This document shows positions 37,618 through 46,582 of a stretch of 64,000 nucleotides of DNA, in pieces. The stretch is from Cryobacterium levicorallinum (GTDB lineage Bacteria; Actinomycetota; Actinomycetes; Actinomycetales; Microbacteriaceae). Below the pieces are notes generated by a model. The model did not search any database, was not told where the DNA came from, and worked only from the letters and a program-made list of their open reading frames with translations. The translations under genes were made by a program, and so were the position numbers. The stretch spans positions 62,001 through 126,000 of the forward strand of contig NZ_SOFE01000011.1 in NCBI RefSeq assembly GCF_004402405.1, in the 5' to 3' direction. The number at the start of each line of letters is the position of its first letter. Position 1 is the stretch's first letter.

Positions 37618-37702
37618 TTATCCACCGACATTCCACAAGCCGCACACCGCCGACCGGCCCCAGACCGCCCGAATTCCGCGGAACCCCGGACAGTTATCCA
37701 CA
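37618..37702. promoter_or_regulatory. DnaA-box-like sites upstream of nrdHIEF
   Basis: TTATCCACA at 37694-37702 is an exact DnaA box, and TTATCCACC at 37618-37626 differs in the last base. Two sites on the same strand in an nrd promoter region would fit DnaA-linked control of nucleotide supply, as known for nrd in other bacteria. No origin or dnaA/dnaN gene is present. Confidence 0.4.
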
Positions 37703-37786
37703 GGGCCTTGCCCTGACTATATTTTGCCTGTGGAATGTCCGACGGCGTGTCGCGGCCGGTCCCCACACCGAGCGCGCACGGCACAC

Positions 37787-37822
37787 AAAAGGCCGGAACG
37801 CTCACGCATTCCGGCCTTCGGG
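37787..37822 (-). terminator. Rho-independent terminator of the sugar operon
   Basis: AAGGCCGGAA at 37789-37798 pairs with TTCCGGCCTT at 37809-37818 around a ten-base loop. On the minus strand the stem is followed by TTTTG. It lies about 28 bases after the mmsB stop. Confidence 0.8.
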
Positions 37823-37846
37823 TGGGTAGTGCTAACGCAAGAACGG

Positions 37847-39076
37847 TCAGTGACCGCCCGACCGGCGCTTGTTGTACACGTCAAAAGCCACAGCGAGAAG
37901 CAGCACGAGGCCTTTGACTGCCTGCTGCCACTCGATGCCAATGCCGAGAATCGACATACCGTTGTTGAGCACACCAATGATCAGACCGCCAATGATGGCG
38001 CCGCCGACCGTACCGATGCCACCCTGCACGGCCGCACCACCGATGAACGCTGCCGAAATGGCCTCGAGTTCGAAGCCATCACCGGCCTTCGGGCCGGCGA
38101 GATTAAGCCTGGCGGTGAAGATGAGGCCCGCCAGGGCGGCGAGAATACCCATGTTCACGAACAGGTAGAAGTCGACCTTGCGGTTCTTGATGCCGGAGAG
38201 TTCGGCTGCGTGGCGGTTGCCGCCGATCGCGTAGATGTGGCGGCCGAACACCGTCCGGTTCATCACAACACCATAGATGAGCACGAGCACGGCGAGCACG
38301 ATCAGGGTGACCGGGATGCCCTTATAGCTCGCGAGCGCGTAGGCGAAGAAGCCAACTGCCGCGGTGATCAGGATGAGCTTGGTCACGAACCACACCAGGG
38401 GCTCGACCTCTTGGCCGTACTTGGACCGTCCCAGGCGCGTGCGCACCTGCTGCACAATCAGAGCAATCACGGCGATCAGTCCGACTCCGAGGGTGAGCGG
38501 GTCGAGGTCGAACTCGCCGAACACGTCGGTGAGAAAGCCGTTGCCGAGCGCACGGTACTCGGCCGGGAAGGAACCGATGTTCGTATTTCCGAGCACAACG
38601 AGCGCCAGGCCGCGAAAGATGAGCATGCCCGCCAGGGTCACGATGAACGCCGGGATTCCCACATAGGCAATCCAGAAGCCCTGCCACACGCCAACAAGAG
38701 CGCCGATGCCGAGCGACATAATGATGGCCAGCCACCACGGCAGGCCCCACTGCACGGCGAAGACACCGGAACATGCGCCGACGAAAGCGGCCACCGATCC
38801 CACCGACAGGTCGATGTGGCCCGCAACGATCACCATCACCATTCCAATGGCGAGAACGAGAATGTAGCCGTTCTGCACGATCAAGTTGGAGATATTTTGC
38901 GGGCGTAAAAGAATGCCGTCGGTCAGAACCGCAAACAGCACCACCACCAGAACGAGGGCAATGAAAATACCGTTCTTGCCCAGGTCGGCCAAAACGTGAC
39001 TCAGCCAAGACGTGGCTTTGTTCTCACTCGGGTTGACCAGGCCTCCCGTGGCCGGCGTGGTCTCTTGATCACTCAT
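37847..39076 (-). CDS. mmsB: Monosaccharide ABC transporter permease
   Basis: A 409-residue permease of the ribose/xylose (BPD_transp_2) class with about ten helices. The signature segments are MVMVIVAGHIDLSVGSVAAF and GRHIYAIGGNRHAAELSGIKN, the latter being the ATPase contact loop. It closely fits the GguB/MmsB group, which works with MmsA and the ChvE binding protein to import arabinose, xylose, galactose or glucose. The adjoining araD suggests arabinose. It is the last gene of the operon and is followed by a clear terminator. Confidence 0.93.
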   Translation of the reverse strand: MSDQETTPATGGLVNPSENKATSWLSHVLADLGKNGIFIALVLVVVLFAVLTDGILLRPQNISNLIVQNGYILVLAIGMVMVIVAGHIDLSVGSVAAFVGACSGVFAVQWGLPWWLAIIMSLGIGALVGVWQGFWIAYVGIPAFIVTLAGMLIFRGLALVVLGNTNIGSFPAEYRALGNGFLTDVFGEFDLDPLTLGVGLIAVIALIVQQVRTRLGRSKYGQEVEPLVWFVTKLILITAAVGFFAYALASYKGIPVTLIVLAVLVLIYGVVMNRTVFGRHIYAIGGNRHAAELSGIKNRKVDFYLFVNMGILAALAGLIFTARLNLAGPKAGDGFELEAISAAFIGGAAVQGGIGTVGGAIIGGLIIGVLNNGMSILGIGIEWQQAVKGLVLLLAVAFDVYNKRRSGGH

Positions 39077-39106
39077 TGGGGTTCTCCTTTTCCGCTAGCG
39101 CCGGCG

Positions 39107-40636
39107 CTAGCGGGCCTTTTCCATGGTCATGTGCTTAATGAGGGTCTCCGGCGTGGCGGTCTCAATCGGGAATTCCCCGGTGATGGCACCCTCAGCCAGG
39201 GTATAAATGCGATCGCAAATGCCGAGCAGTTCCGGCAGCTCCGAAGAGATGACAATAACGCCCTTACCGGCCGCGGCAAGTTTGTTGATGATTGTGTAAA
39301 TTTCGTATTTGGCCCCCACGTCGATCCCGCGGGTGGGCTCGTCAAGAATCAAAACGTCGGGGTTGGAGTAGATCCACTTCGACAGCACCACCTTCTGCTG
39401 GTTGCCACCAGAAAGTTTGCCGGTCTTGACGAGCACGTTCGGAGCCTTGATATTCATGCTCGCGCGGTATTCGTTGGCGACCTGATACTCCTCGTTGTCA
39501 TTCACGAGGCCCTTGCGTACCAGCCGATGCAGCGCCGCCATAGAGACGTTGCGCTTAATGTCTTCGATCAGGTTCAGGCCGTAGGTCTTGCGGTCCTCAG
39601 TGGCGTAGGCGATGCCGTTGTCGATGGCTTCGGTCACGGTGCGGGTCTTGATCTCAGTGCCGTGCTTGAATACCTTGCCGGTGATGCGGCTCCCGTAGGA
39701 ACGCCCAAACAGGCTCATTGCGAATTCCGTGCGGCCAGCCCCCATGAGGCCGGCGATTCCCACAATCTCACCGGCACGTACGCTGAGGTTGACGTGGTCA
39801 ACGATCATGCGCGTCACGTCTTGCGGGTGAAAAGCGGTCCAGTCCTCAACCCGAAGGATCTCTTCCCCAATGTCGGGAGTGTGATCCGGGTAGCGGTGCT
39901 CGAGGTCACGACCGACCATGTCTTTGATGATGCGTTCTTCGGTGACGTCGAGCTTGGCGATGGTTTCAATGGCCCGGCCGTCACGGATGATCGTGACCGC
40001 GTCGGAGACTTTCTTGATCTCGTTGAGCTTGTGGCTGATGATGATCGACGTGATGCCCTGACCCTTGAGGTGCAGGATGAGATCGAGCAAATGGTCGGAG
40101 TCGTCATCGTTGAGGGCCGCCGTTGGCTCATCCAGGATCAGCAATTTCACCCGTTTCGAGAGCGCCTTAGCAATCTCGACGAGCTGCTGCTTGCCGACGC
40201 CGATGTCCATGATCCGCGTCGTTGGATTTTCGCGCAGCCCCACCCGGGCAAGAAGCTTGGCAGCCTCAGAGTTGGTCTTGTTCCAGTCAATGAGACCGAA
40301 GGCGCCACGCTGTTCGTTGTTCAGAAAGATGTTCTCGGCAATAGAGAGGTACGGACTGAGCGCGAGCTCCTGGTGAATGATCACGATTCCCTTGGCCTCG
40401 GAATCGCTGATGCTCTTGAACTCAACGATTTCGTCTTCGAAGACGATGTCGCCGGTGTAGGTGCCGTGCGGGTAGACGCCGCTGAGCACCTTCATCAGGG
40501 TTGACTTTCCGGCACCGTTCTCGCCGCAGATGGCGTGGACCTCCCCGCGACTGACGTCGAGTGTCACGTCAGAGAGCGCCTTTACTCCGGGAAACGTCTT
40601 GGTGATGCCGCGCATCTCAAGGATGTTCGTAGTCAC
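39107..40636 (-). CDS. mmsA: Monosaccharide ABC transporter ATPase
   Basis: A 509-residue double ATPase. The first half has Walker [10 protein letters not shown] and [12 protein letters not shown]. The second half has the signature [14 protein letters not shown] and [14 protein letters not shown], as in sugar ATPases of the RbsA/XylG type. Only the first Walker A is canonical, the second being degenerate, which is normal for this group. It lies between chvE and mmsB; a hairpin precedes it. Confidence 0.95.
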   Translation of the reverse strand: MTTNILEMRGITKTFPGVKALSDVTLDVSRGEVHAICGENGAGKSTLMKVLSGVYPHGTYTGDIVFEDEIVEFKSISDSEAKGIVIIHQELALSPYLSIAENIFLNNEQRGAFGLIDWNKTNSEAAKLLARVGLRENPTTRIMDIGVGKQQLVEIAKALSKRVKLLILDEPTAALNDDDSDHLLDLILHLKGQGITSIIISHKLNEIKKVSDAVTIIRDGRAIETIAKLDVTEERIIKDMVGRDLEHRYPDHTPDIGEEILRVEDWTAFHPQDVTRMIVDHVNLSVRAGEIVGIAGLMGAGRTEFAMSLFGRSYGSRITGKVFKHGTEIKTRTVTEAIDNGIAYATEDRKTYGLNLIEDIKRNVSMAALHRLVRKGLVNDNEEYQVANEYRASMNIKAPNVLVKTGKLSGGNQQKVVLSKWIYSNPDVLILDEPTRGIDVGAKYEIYTIINKLAAAGKGVIVISSELPELLGICDRIYTLAEGAITGEFPIETATPETLIKHMTMEKAR

Positions 40637-40714
40637 GTGAGCACCTTCTTTATTCCTCTATTGCATGGTCAGAACCCGGGCGATTTCGGCGACCGGTAAA
40701 AATGTGGGGGGGCA

Positions 40715-40752
40715 CAACGGCCGGTGGGGTAAAACTACCCCACCGACCGTTG
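40715..40752 (-). terminator. Intercistronic hairpin between chvE and mmsA
   Basis: Arms 40715-40731 and 40736-40752 pair over 17 bases with one mismatch around a four-base loop. There is no T-run. Such hairpins after binding-protein genes commonly reduce expression of the downstream ATPase and permease and stabilise the upstream mRNA. Confidence 0.65.
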
Positions 40753-40780
40753 GGCACGGGCTAAACAGGGGCAGCGAAAC

Positions 40781-41905
40781 CTAGCCGTTGATTTCTGCTT
40801 CTGTCCAGTAGCCCGAATCAATCAGCACGGCCGGGATGTTGTCCTTGACCACGATCGTCGAGTCGAGCAGGAACGACGGAACGGTCTTCACACCGTTGTC
40901 GTAGTCCTCCGAGTTGTTGGTCTCGGGGGTCTCGCCATTCAGCAGGGCGACGGCCATGTTCACGGCGACGGATGCGAGCTCGCGCGTGTCCTTGAAGATG
41001 GTGCCGTACTGCTCACCCGAGTTGATCGCCTTGACCGAGTCGATCTCGGCGTCCTGGCCGGAGATGATGGGCCAGCCGTCGCCGACGGAGTAGCCAGAGC
41101 CCTCGAGGGCAGAGATGATGCCACGAGAGATGCCGTCGTATGGCGACAGGATGGCGTTGACCACGGTGCCGTCCGAGTACTGCGCGGTGAGGAGGTCCTC
41201 CATGCGAGCCTGTGCTTCTTCTCCGGCCCAGCGGAGGGTAGCGACCTGCTCAATGTCGGTCTGGTTGCTCTTGACCACGAGGACGCCGTCGTCGATCAGC
41301 GGCTGGAAGGCATCCATTGCACCGTTGAAGAAGAAGAACGCGTTGTTGTCATCGAGCGAACCGGCGAAGAGCTCAAGGTTGAACGGACCGGCAGGCGCGC
41401 CCTCGATGGGCGTTCCGTCGAGTTCGGCAAGTCCGAGTCCGTTCAGGACCGACCAGGCCTGCTGCTGTCCGACCTTGAAGTTGTCGAAGGAGGCGTAGTA
41501 GTCGACGTTTTCGGTATCGCGGATGAGTCGGTCATATGCGATGACGGGAATGTCCGCGTCAGCGGCGTCCTGCAACACGCTCGTGAGCGTCGTGCCGTCG
41601 ATCGAGGCCACGATCAGGGCTTCGGCACCCTTGGTGATCATGTTCTCAATCTGCGAGACCTGCATGGGGATATCGTCCTCGGCGTACTGGAGGTCGACGG
41701 TGAAGCCCTGTTCCTCGAGCTGGCTCTTGACGGCGTTACCGTCGGCGATCCAACGCTCGGAGCTCTTGGTCGGCATGGCAACGCCGATCAGTCCCTTGTC
41801 GCCACCTCCGTCGGTGCCGGTGGATGTGGCGCCGGATGAGCAGGCTGCCATCGATACCGCGAGGGCACCCGCGGCCACGACTGCGAAGAATACGTTCTTT
41901 TTCAC
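40781..41905 (-). CDS. chvE: ChvE-like sugar-binding lipoprotein
   Basis: A 374-residue periplasmic-binding-type lipoprotein. The signal KKNVFFAVVAAGALAVSMAAC ends in a lipobox cysteine. The mature part belongs to the Peripla_BP_4 group, with IGVAMPTKSSERW, ALIVASIDGTTL and VIAYDRLIRDTENVDYYASFD. The ChvE/GguAB relatives bind aldoses. The GTG at 41905 has AAAGG nearby; the longer frame adds a stretch without signal-peptide character. It follows the araA remnant by 26 bases. Confidence 0.92.
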   Translation of the reverse strand: MKKNVFFAVVAAGALAVSMAACSSGATSTGTDGGGDKGLIGVAMPTKSSERWIADGNAVKSQLEEQGFTVDLQYAEDDIPMQVSQIENMITKGAEALIVASIDGTTLTSVLQDAADADIPVIAYDRLIRDTENVDYYASFDNFKVGQQQAWSVLNGLGLAELDGTPIEGAPAGPFNLELFAGSLDDNNAFFFFNGAMDAFQPLIDDGVLVVKSNQTDIEQVATLRWAGEEAQARMEDLLTAQYSDGTVVNAILSPYDGISRGIISALEGSGYSVGDGWPIISGQDAEIDSVKAINSGEQYGTIFKDTRELASVAVNMAVALLNGETPETNNSEDYDNGVKTVPSFLLDSTIVVKDNIPAVLIDSGYWTEAEING

Positions 41906-41931
41906 TGTGTTACCTTTCATTCTGTTTATCG

Positions 41932-42144
41932 TCATTGATGTGAAATTGCAGGATTGTGGAGCAGGTACAGGCCTTGTGCCAGTCGGTAGTAGGCCTGATT
42001 CCAACGCACTTCGCGGGTGAAATCGCGCAGGGTGGTGGTTTTATCGATCACGAGAAGCTCGGTGCGAGCGATCTCGGCGAAATCGTGGAGCACCTCGGTG
42101 CCGCCGGCAGACGACGTTACGGTGGTGCGGTCGGCTGCCATCAC
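41932..42144 (-). pseudogene. araA: C-terminal remnant of L-arabinose isomerase
   Basis: This 70-codon frame reads [22 protein letters not shown], then [16 protein letters not shown], the C-terminus of L-arabinose isomerase (normally about 500 residues). None of the metal-binding core is present anywhere near. Its start overlaps the araD stop by four bases. I infer an internal deletion that joined a short start to the last 60 or so codons while leaving the operon intact. Arabinose isomerisation must come from elsewhere in the genome or is lost. Translation of the stub may still matter for coupling to chvE. Confidence 0.85.
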
Positions 42145-42851
42145 TGCAACGCCCCCTGCGGTGCTTGTCCGTAGACATTCTGGTAGCGGGCGAACAGGGA
42201 ATCGATAGATTCCTGTGGGATCGGGACGAGTTCACCGCCCACGCGGGCAAGCTGAACCGTGCGGGCAACGTCCTCCACCATGACCGCGGCCTTCACAGCA
42301 TCGCGAGCGTCCTTGCCGATCGTGAAGGGCCCGTGGTTCGCCATCAAGACGGCACGAGAACGGTGGCCGGTGAGAGTCTCCACGATGCCGCGGCCGATCG
42401 AATCGTCGCCGATAATGGCGAAAGGTCCGACCGGGATCGGGCCGCCGAATTCGTCGGCCATGGCCGTGATAACGCACGGGATGGCTTCATTGCGGGCGGC
42501 CCAGGCCGTGGCGTAGGTGGAGTGCGTGTGCACAACACCGCCGACATCAGGCATGTTCCGGTAGACGTAGGCGTGTGCTGCGGTGTCACTCGACGGCGAG
42601 CGGTCGGCGCCCGGCGTGCCGGGGATGACATTTGCGTCGAGGTCACAGAGAATCATGTTCTCCGGTGCCAGGTCGGCATAGTCGACCCCGCTGGGCTTGA
42701 TAACGAACAGGTCGGCGCCCGGCACCCGGCCAGAGACATTGCCGCCGGTCCAGACCACGAGCCCGTTGCGAAACAGCTCCGCGTGCAGGCGGGTGATTTC
42801 AGCGCGAACGCGGGCGATCGCGACCTCGATCTGGGGGCCGTAGGTGCTCAT
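42141..42851 (-). CDS. araD: L-ribulose-5-phosphate 4-epimerase
   Basis: A 236-residue class II aldolase-fold epimerase. Substrate and zinc sites are visible in [36 protein letters not shown] (two zinc histidines) and [11 protein letters not shown]. It turns L-ribulose 5-phosphate into D-xylulose 5-phosphate. It is followed by the araA remnant and the sugar ABC genes. The normal operon partner araB is not recognisable here. All motifs look intact, so the enzyme is probably active. Confidence 0.93.
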   Translation of the reverse strand: MSTYGPQIEVAIARVRAEITRLHAELFRNGLVVWTGGNVSGRVPGADLFVIKPSGVDYADLAPENMILCDLDANVIPGTPGADRSPSSDTAAHAYVYRNMPDVGGVVHTHSTYATAWAARNEAIPCVITAMADEFGGPIPVGPFAIIGDDSIGRGIVETLTGHRSRAVLMANHGPFTIGKDARDAVKAAVMVEDVARTVQLARVGGELVPIPQESIDSLFARYQNVYGQAPQGALQ

Positions 42852-43009
42852 GCGAACACCAGCCTGGCGCGGTCCGTGGCCGCGGCCGGACGGCCGCCGG
42901 CAGCGCGCACCATAACGGCCCGACTCGGATTGGCCACGCTCAACGCGCGCGTCCCGCCGTCGACCGAGGTCAGGGACTCGGCACAGGAGATCGCATCGGT
43001 TGTACTCAC
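42848..43009 (-). CDS. Short first reading frame of the arabinose operon, unidentified
   Basis: The GTG at 43009 has a good AGGAGT site and opens a 53-residue frame (STTDAISCAESLTSVDGGT, ending DRARLVFA). It overlaps the araD start by four bases. I do not recognise it. It occupies the place where araB often lies in such operons, so a remnant of a kinase gene or a leader peptide are both possible. The frame is open further upstream, to 43099. Confidence 0.4.
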   Translation of the reverse strand: MSTTDAISCAESLTSVDGGTRALSVANPSRAVMVRAAGGRPAAATDRARLVFA

Positions 43010-43109
43010 GGAATCGACTCCTATGTCAGGTCTGAGCGCGGACGATACCGCGAGTGGTTCGGGTGTGGTGACAGGGCAATCGCTTGACTCGATCTGCATG
43101 TTCCGACCG

Positions 43110-43127
43110 AATGTGATCGGTCACATT
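43110..43127. promoter_or_regulatory. LacI-type operator of the arabinose operon
   Basis: AATGTGATCGGTCACATT is a perfect 7+7 inverted repeat with a four-base centre, 100 bases before the first start codon. It matches the TGTGA/TCACA arms of the sites in front of the lacI-type gene itself. Confidence 0.75.
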
Positions 43128-43261
43128 GCTGTGTGTTTATGTTAGCGGCATTGGGACACAGTGTGTCAACAGCGACTTTGTCTCGTTTGAATAACGCTCG
43201 AAATCGCGCATACCGCCGATCGAAATCGCTACAAAGGATCGATCGACCCGCAGGCCGAACC

Positions 43262-44281
43262 TCAGAATGCCGGGCGCGCGGTCGAGCCGCGAACGATGAG
43301 CTCCGGCATGATGGCGCCCTGGTTTTCCGCAGTGGTGCCCGCGATGTTGGCCAGCAGCAGCGCGACGCAGCGCCGGCCGAGCTCGGCGAAGTCCTGGCGC
43401 ACCGTCGTGAGCGGTGGCCAAAAGTGAGCCGCCTCCGGGATGTCGTCGAAGCCCACGATGCTCACGTCGCGGGGCACCTCGAGCCCGGCTTCCCGGATCG
43501 CGTGCATGAGGCCAAGGGCCATCTGGTCGTTGGACGAGAAGATTGCAGTGAAGTCCCGCACGTGCAGCAGCTCGCGCCCGGCGTGATAGCCGAATTGCGC
43601 AGTCCAGTCGCCGAGGATCGGCGCCGTGGTCGGAACTTCCCTGGCCCCCATCTCCTCCAGGAAGCCGTGCATACGAGCCTCGGCCTCGATCCAGTCCTGC
43701 GGCCCGGCGAGATGATAGATGTCACGGTGTCCGAGGTCGATGAGGTGCCGAGTGGCCAGTCGTGCACCGGCGATCTGGTCCACGGTGAGGGCGTTGGCGT
43801 CCACGTTCCCGGAGGACTGCAGCGTCACGAACGGCACATCGATCGACAGTAGCTTGAGGGCATTGAACACCTGCACCTGCGGTGCGATCACCACGATCCC
43901 CTCCACGGATTGGGACATCAGGTGGTCGACGGCCGCCGCGATGGACCCGGGCTCCCCACGATTGAGGTTCGCCGTGTTCACAAAGTATCCGGCGTCCCGC
44001 GCCGCGTCCTGGATCGCGGCGATGCTGCTCGCCGGGCCGTATTCGGCGCTCGACGCGGACAGCACACCGATCGTGCGGGATCGTCCGCGCGAGAGTGCGC
44101 GGGCGGCCCGATTGGGCCGGTATTGCAGTTCTTCGATGACCGCGAGCACCCGGGCTTTGGTGGAATCGCGGATGCTGGCGTGATTGTTGAGCACGCGCGA
44201 TACGGTCTGGTGGGAGACCCCGGCGAGGCGCGCGACGTCGCGGATGCTCGGCGCACGCTCTTTCGTTGAGTCGTCCGACAC
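43262..44281 (-). CDS. LacI-family sugar regulator
   Basis: A 339-residue LacI protein. The headpiece IRDVARLAGVSHQTVSRVLNN is followed by the hinge helix (RAARALSRGRSRTIGVL) and a periplasmic-binding-type effector domain with IFSSNDQMALGLMHAI and VSIVGFDDIPEA. It sits upstream of the arabinose-type operon on the same strand and is probably its repressor, as both regions share the TGTGA/TCACA dyad. The GTG at 44281 is preferred because the longer frame would overlap an operator-like site and GGGGGTGA is well spaced. Confidence 0.9.
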   Translation of the reverse strand: MSDDSTKERAPSIRDVARLAGVSHQTVSRVLNNHASIRDSTKARVLAVIEELQYRPNRAARALSRGRSRTIGVLSASSAEYGPASSIAAIQDAARDAGYFVNTANLNRGEPGSIAAAVDHLMSQSVEGIVVIAPQVQVFNALKLLSIDVPFVTLQSSGNVDANALTVDQIAGARLATRHLIDLGHRDIYHLAGPQDWIEAEARMHGFLEEMGAREVPTTAPILGDWTAQFGYHAGRELLHVRDFTAIFSSNDQMALGLMHAIREAGLEVPRDVSIVGFDDIPEAAHFWPPLTTVRQDFAELGRRCVALLLANIAGTTAENQGAIMPELIVRGSTARPAF

Positions 44282-44298
44282 GGTCACCCCCGAAGTCA

Positions 44299-44393
44299 TG
44301 TGCACGGTCACAAATTGGCCCGCGGTTACATTATGCAGGCACAGACCGCGATGTGACAGTCACATTGTGACGGTCACAATGTGACTGTCACAT
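44299..44393. promoter_or_regulatory. Operator array upstream of the lacI-type gene
   Basis: Three 15-17-bp palindromes, ATGTGACAGTCACAT (44351-44365), ATTGTGACGGTCACAAT (44364-44380) and ATGTGACTGTCACAT (44379-44393), abut with two-base overlaps and a 14-bp centre-to-centre period. A weaker site, TGTGCACGGTCACA, lies at 44299-44312. The array lies in the divergent region shared with the shikimate-dehydrogenase-like gene. Confidence 0.75.
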
Positions 44394-44437
44394 TCGCCCG
44401 GCCCGGCTCGTGTCGCAAAGCACGGCACACTGGAGTT

Positions 44438-45256
44438 ATGCCCATTCTCAACAAAGACATGACCCTGTGCATCTCACTCGCGGCCCGCCCGAGCAACCTG
44501 GGCACCCGGTTTCACAACTATCTCTACGAAGAATTCGGCCTGAACTACATTTACAAGGCCTTCGCCCCGGTTGATCTGGCGAATGCGATCGCCGGCGTGC
44601 GCGGATTAGGCATCCGCGGTTGCGCCGTGTCGATGCCCTACAAAGAAGACGTCATCGCTCTCATCGATGAAATGGATGCCTCGGCGTCGGCCATCGACTC
44701 GGTCAACACGATCGTCAACAACGCGGGGCACCTCACGGCGTACAACACCGACTATTCCGCAGTGCAGCGTCTGCTCGCCGAGCACGCCGTGCCGCGGAAC
44801 TATTCGGTCATTCTGCGCGGCAGCGGCGGCATGGCCAAGGCCGTCGCAGCGGCCCTGCACGATGCCGGGTTCGCCCAGGGCACGATCGTGGCACGCAACG
44901 AGGGCACCGGCCGGGCGCTGGCCGCACTCTACGGTTACGACTGGGCACCCGAGGTCGGCCCGCTCACCGCCGACCTCATCGTCAACGTCACGCCGGTAGG
45001 TATGACCGGAGGCGCGGCATCCGCTGAAACGTCATTTCTGCCCGAAACGATAGCGGGGGCACGCCTGGTCTTCGACGTTGTAGCCACCCCCGCCGAAACT
45101 CCGCTCATTCTGGCGGCCCAAGCGCTCGGCAAGCCGGTCATCACGGGAGCCGAGGTCGTCGCGCTGCAGGCCGAGGAGCAGTTCTTTCTCTACACCGGCA
45201 TCCGCCCAACTCCCGATCAGGTGCACCGGGCCTCCGCTTTCTCCCGCAAGCCCTGA
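44438..45256 (+). CDS. Shikimate-dehydrogenase-like protein (SDH-L type)
   Basis: A 272-residue protein of the AroE fold. The catalytic lysine and aspartate regions are GCAVSMPYKEDVIALIDE and HLTAYNTDY. The nucleotide fold is VILRGSGGMAKAVAAAL. The shikimate-binding SxS motif of true AroE is replaced by RPSNLGTRFHNYLY, the pattern of the SDH-L (HI0607-like) subgroup, whose physiological substrate is uncertain. It is divergent from the lacI-type gene and shares its operator array. It is followed by a GGGCCC element. Confidence 0.85.
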   Translation: MPILNKDMTLCISLAARPSNLGTRFHNYLYEEFGLNYIYKAFAPVDLANAIAGVRGLGIRGCAVSMPYKEDVIALIDEMDASASAIDSVNTIVNNAGHLTAYNTDYSAVQRLLAEHAVPRNYSVILRGSGGMAKAVAAALHDAGFAQGTIVARNEGTGRALAALYGYDWAPEVGPLTADLIVNVTPVGMTGGAASAETSFLPETIAGARLVFDVVATPAETPLILAAQALGKPVITGAEVVALQAEEQFFLYTGIRPTPDQVHRASAFSRKP

Positions 45257-45275
45257 CCCTGCTCTCTGCATCGGA

Positions 45276-45396
45276 CGGGGCCCAGCTTAGAAACTGGGCC
45301 CGCACGCGCGATACCCCGCAAGTCTTTCCGGGCCCGGGCCCGGAAAGCGGGCCCATGATCGATCATGGGCCCGCTTTCCTAACCTGGGCCCGCAAC
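45276..45396. repeat. GGGCCC palindromic element, copy 5 (longest)
   Basis: This copy holds both sub-types: CAGCTTAGAAACTGGGCCC at 45283-45301 and the core GGGCCC, ATGATCGATCAT, GGGCCC at 45349-45372. The core sits in a perfect 38-bp palindrome (45342-45379). It lies between the convergent stops of the shikimate-dehydrogenase-like gene and metB. Confidence 0.9.
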
Positions 45397-45413
45397 AAAC
45401 GCGTCGGTCCAGA

Positions 45414-46559
45414 TCAGGCCCCGGGTAGCGCACCCTTCAGGTCGGCGATGAGGTCCTCGACGTCTTCGATTCCGACCGAGAGGCGAATGATATTGTCGGG
45501 CACCTCGAGCTCGGTCCCGCGCACCGAGGCGTGCGTCATTTCCGAGGGGTAGTTCACGAGCGACTCCACGCCACCAAGCGATTCGGCCAGCTGGAACAGG
45601 TGCATCGACTCGGCGAACTGGCGTGCGGCCGCGGCGCCACCGGCGAACGCGATGGAGATCATGCCGCCGAAGCCGGACATCTGCTTCTTGGCCAGCTCGT
45701 GCCCCGGATGGCCGGGCAGCCCCGGGTAGTAGACCTGCTCGATGGCTGGGTGGCCGTCGAGAAAATCGGCGATGGCCTGAGCATTCTTGCAGTGCCGTTC
45801 CATGCGCACCGAGAGCGTCTTGATGCCGCGGACGGTCAACCAGGAGTCGAGCGGGGCCGACACCGGCCCGGCCGCGAACTGCAGAAACTTGGCCTTCTCG
45901 TGCAGCTCGTCATCGTTGATGATGAGCGCGCCGCCGAGCACATCAGAGTGGCCGCCAAGATATTTCGTGGTCGAGTGTACGACGACGTCAGCGCCGAAGG
46001 CAAGCGGATGCTGCAGGGCCGGCGACGCAAACGTGTTGTCGACGATCGCGATGACACCGTGCCGGTGCGCGATCTCGGACAGTGCCGCGATGTCGCTGAT
46101 CTTCATCAGCGGGTTGCTCGGCGTCTCCACCCAGAGGATTTTGGTTTCGGGGCGGATGGCCGCCTCAACCGCCGCAAGGTCGCTCATCTCAACGGTCGTG
46201 TTGAGCACGCCCCAGGCTCCGTGCACCTGGTTGATGAGCCGGTGGGTTCCTCCGTAGACGTCGTTGCCGAGCACCACGTGGTCGCCCGGCTTGAGGATGG
46301 CACGCAAAATGGTGTCTTCCGCGGCTAGACCACTCGCGAACGACAGGCCGTGCTTGCCGCCTTCCAACGCGGCGAGCAGGGATTCGAGCACGGTGCGGGT
46401 GGGGTTGCCGCCGCGGCTGTACTCGTAACCGCCGCGCAGGTTGCCGATGCTCTCCTGCACGTAGGTGGAAGTCTGGTAGATCGGCGGAATGACGGCGCCG
46501 GTCGTCGGGTCGAATTCCTGACCGGCGTGGATGGCGATCGTGTCGAACTTGTTAGCCAT
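45414..46559 (-). CDS. metB: Cystathionine gamma-synthase/lyase
   Basis: A 381-residue PLP enzyme of the Cys/Met metabolism family. The N-terminus TIAIHAGQEFDPTTGAVIPP and ALEGGKHGLSFASGLAA are typical. The PLP lysine lies in VVHSTTKYLGGHSD. Sequence alone does not decide between gamma-synthase (making cystathionine) and gamma-lyase (breaking it). Being 23 bases downstream of cbs favours reverse transsulfuration, from homocysteine to cysteine. The gene ends next to a GGGCCC element. Confidence 0.92.
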   Translation of the reverse strand: MANKFDTIAIHAGQEFDPTTGAVIPPIYQTSTYVQESIGNLRGGYEYSRGGNPTRTVLESLLAALEGGKHGLSFASGLAAEDTILRAILKPGDHVVLGNDVYGGTHRLINQVHGAWGVLNTTVEMSDLAAVEAAIRPETKILWVETPSNPLMKISDIAALSEIAHRHGVIAIVDNTFASPALQHPLAFGADVVVHSTTKYLGGHSDVLGGALIINDDELHEKAKFLQFAAGPVSAPLDSWLTVRGIKTLSVRMERHCKNAQAIADFLDGHPAIEQVYYPGLPGHPGHELAKKQMSGFGGMISIAFAGGAAAARQFAESMHLFQLAESLGGVESLVNYPSEMTHASVRGTELEVPDNIIRLSVGIEDVEDLIADLKGALPGA

Positions 46560-46582
46560 GGGTGCTCCCTGTGTAGAAATGA

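Noticed and set aside
37618..37702. Replication origin suggested by DnaA boxes
   Set aside because: Only one exact and one near box, and no dnaA, dnaN, gyrB or rpmH nearby; a regulatory role is simpler.
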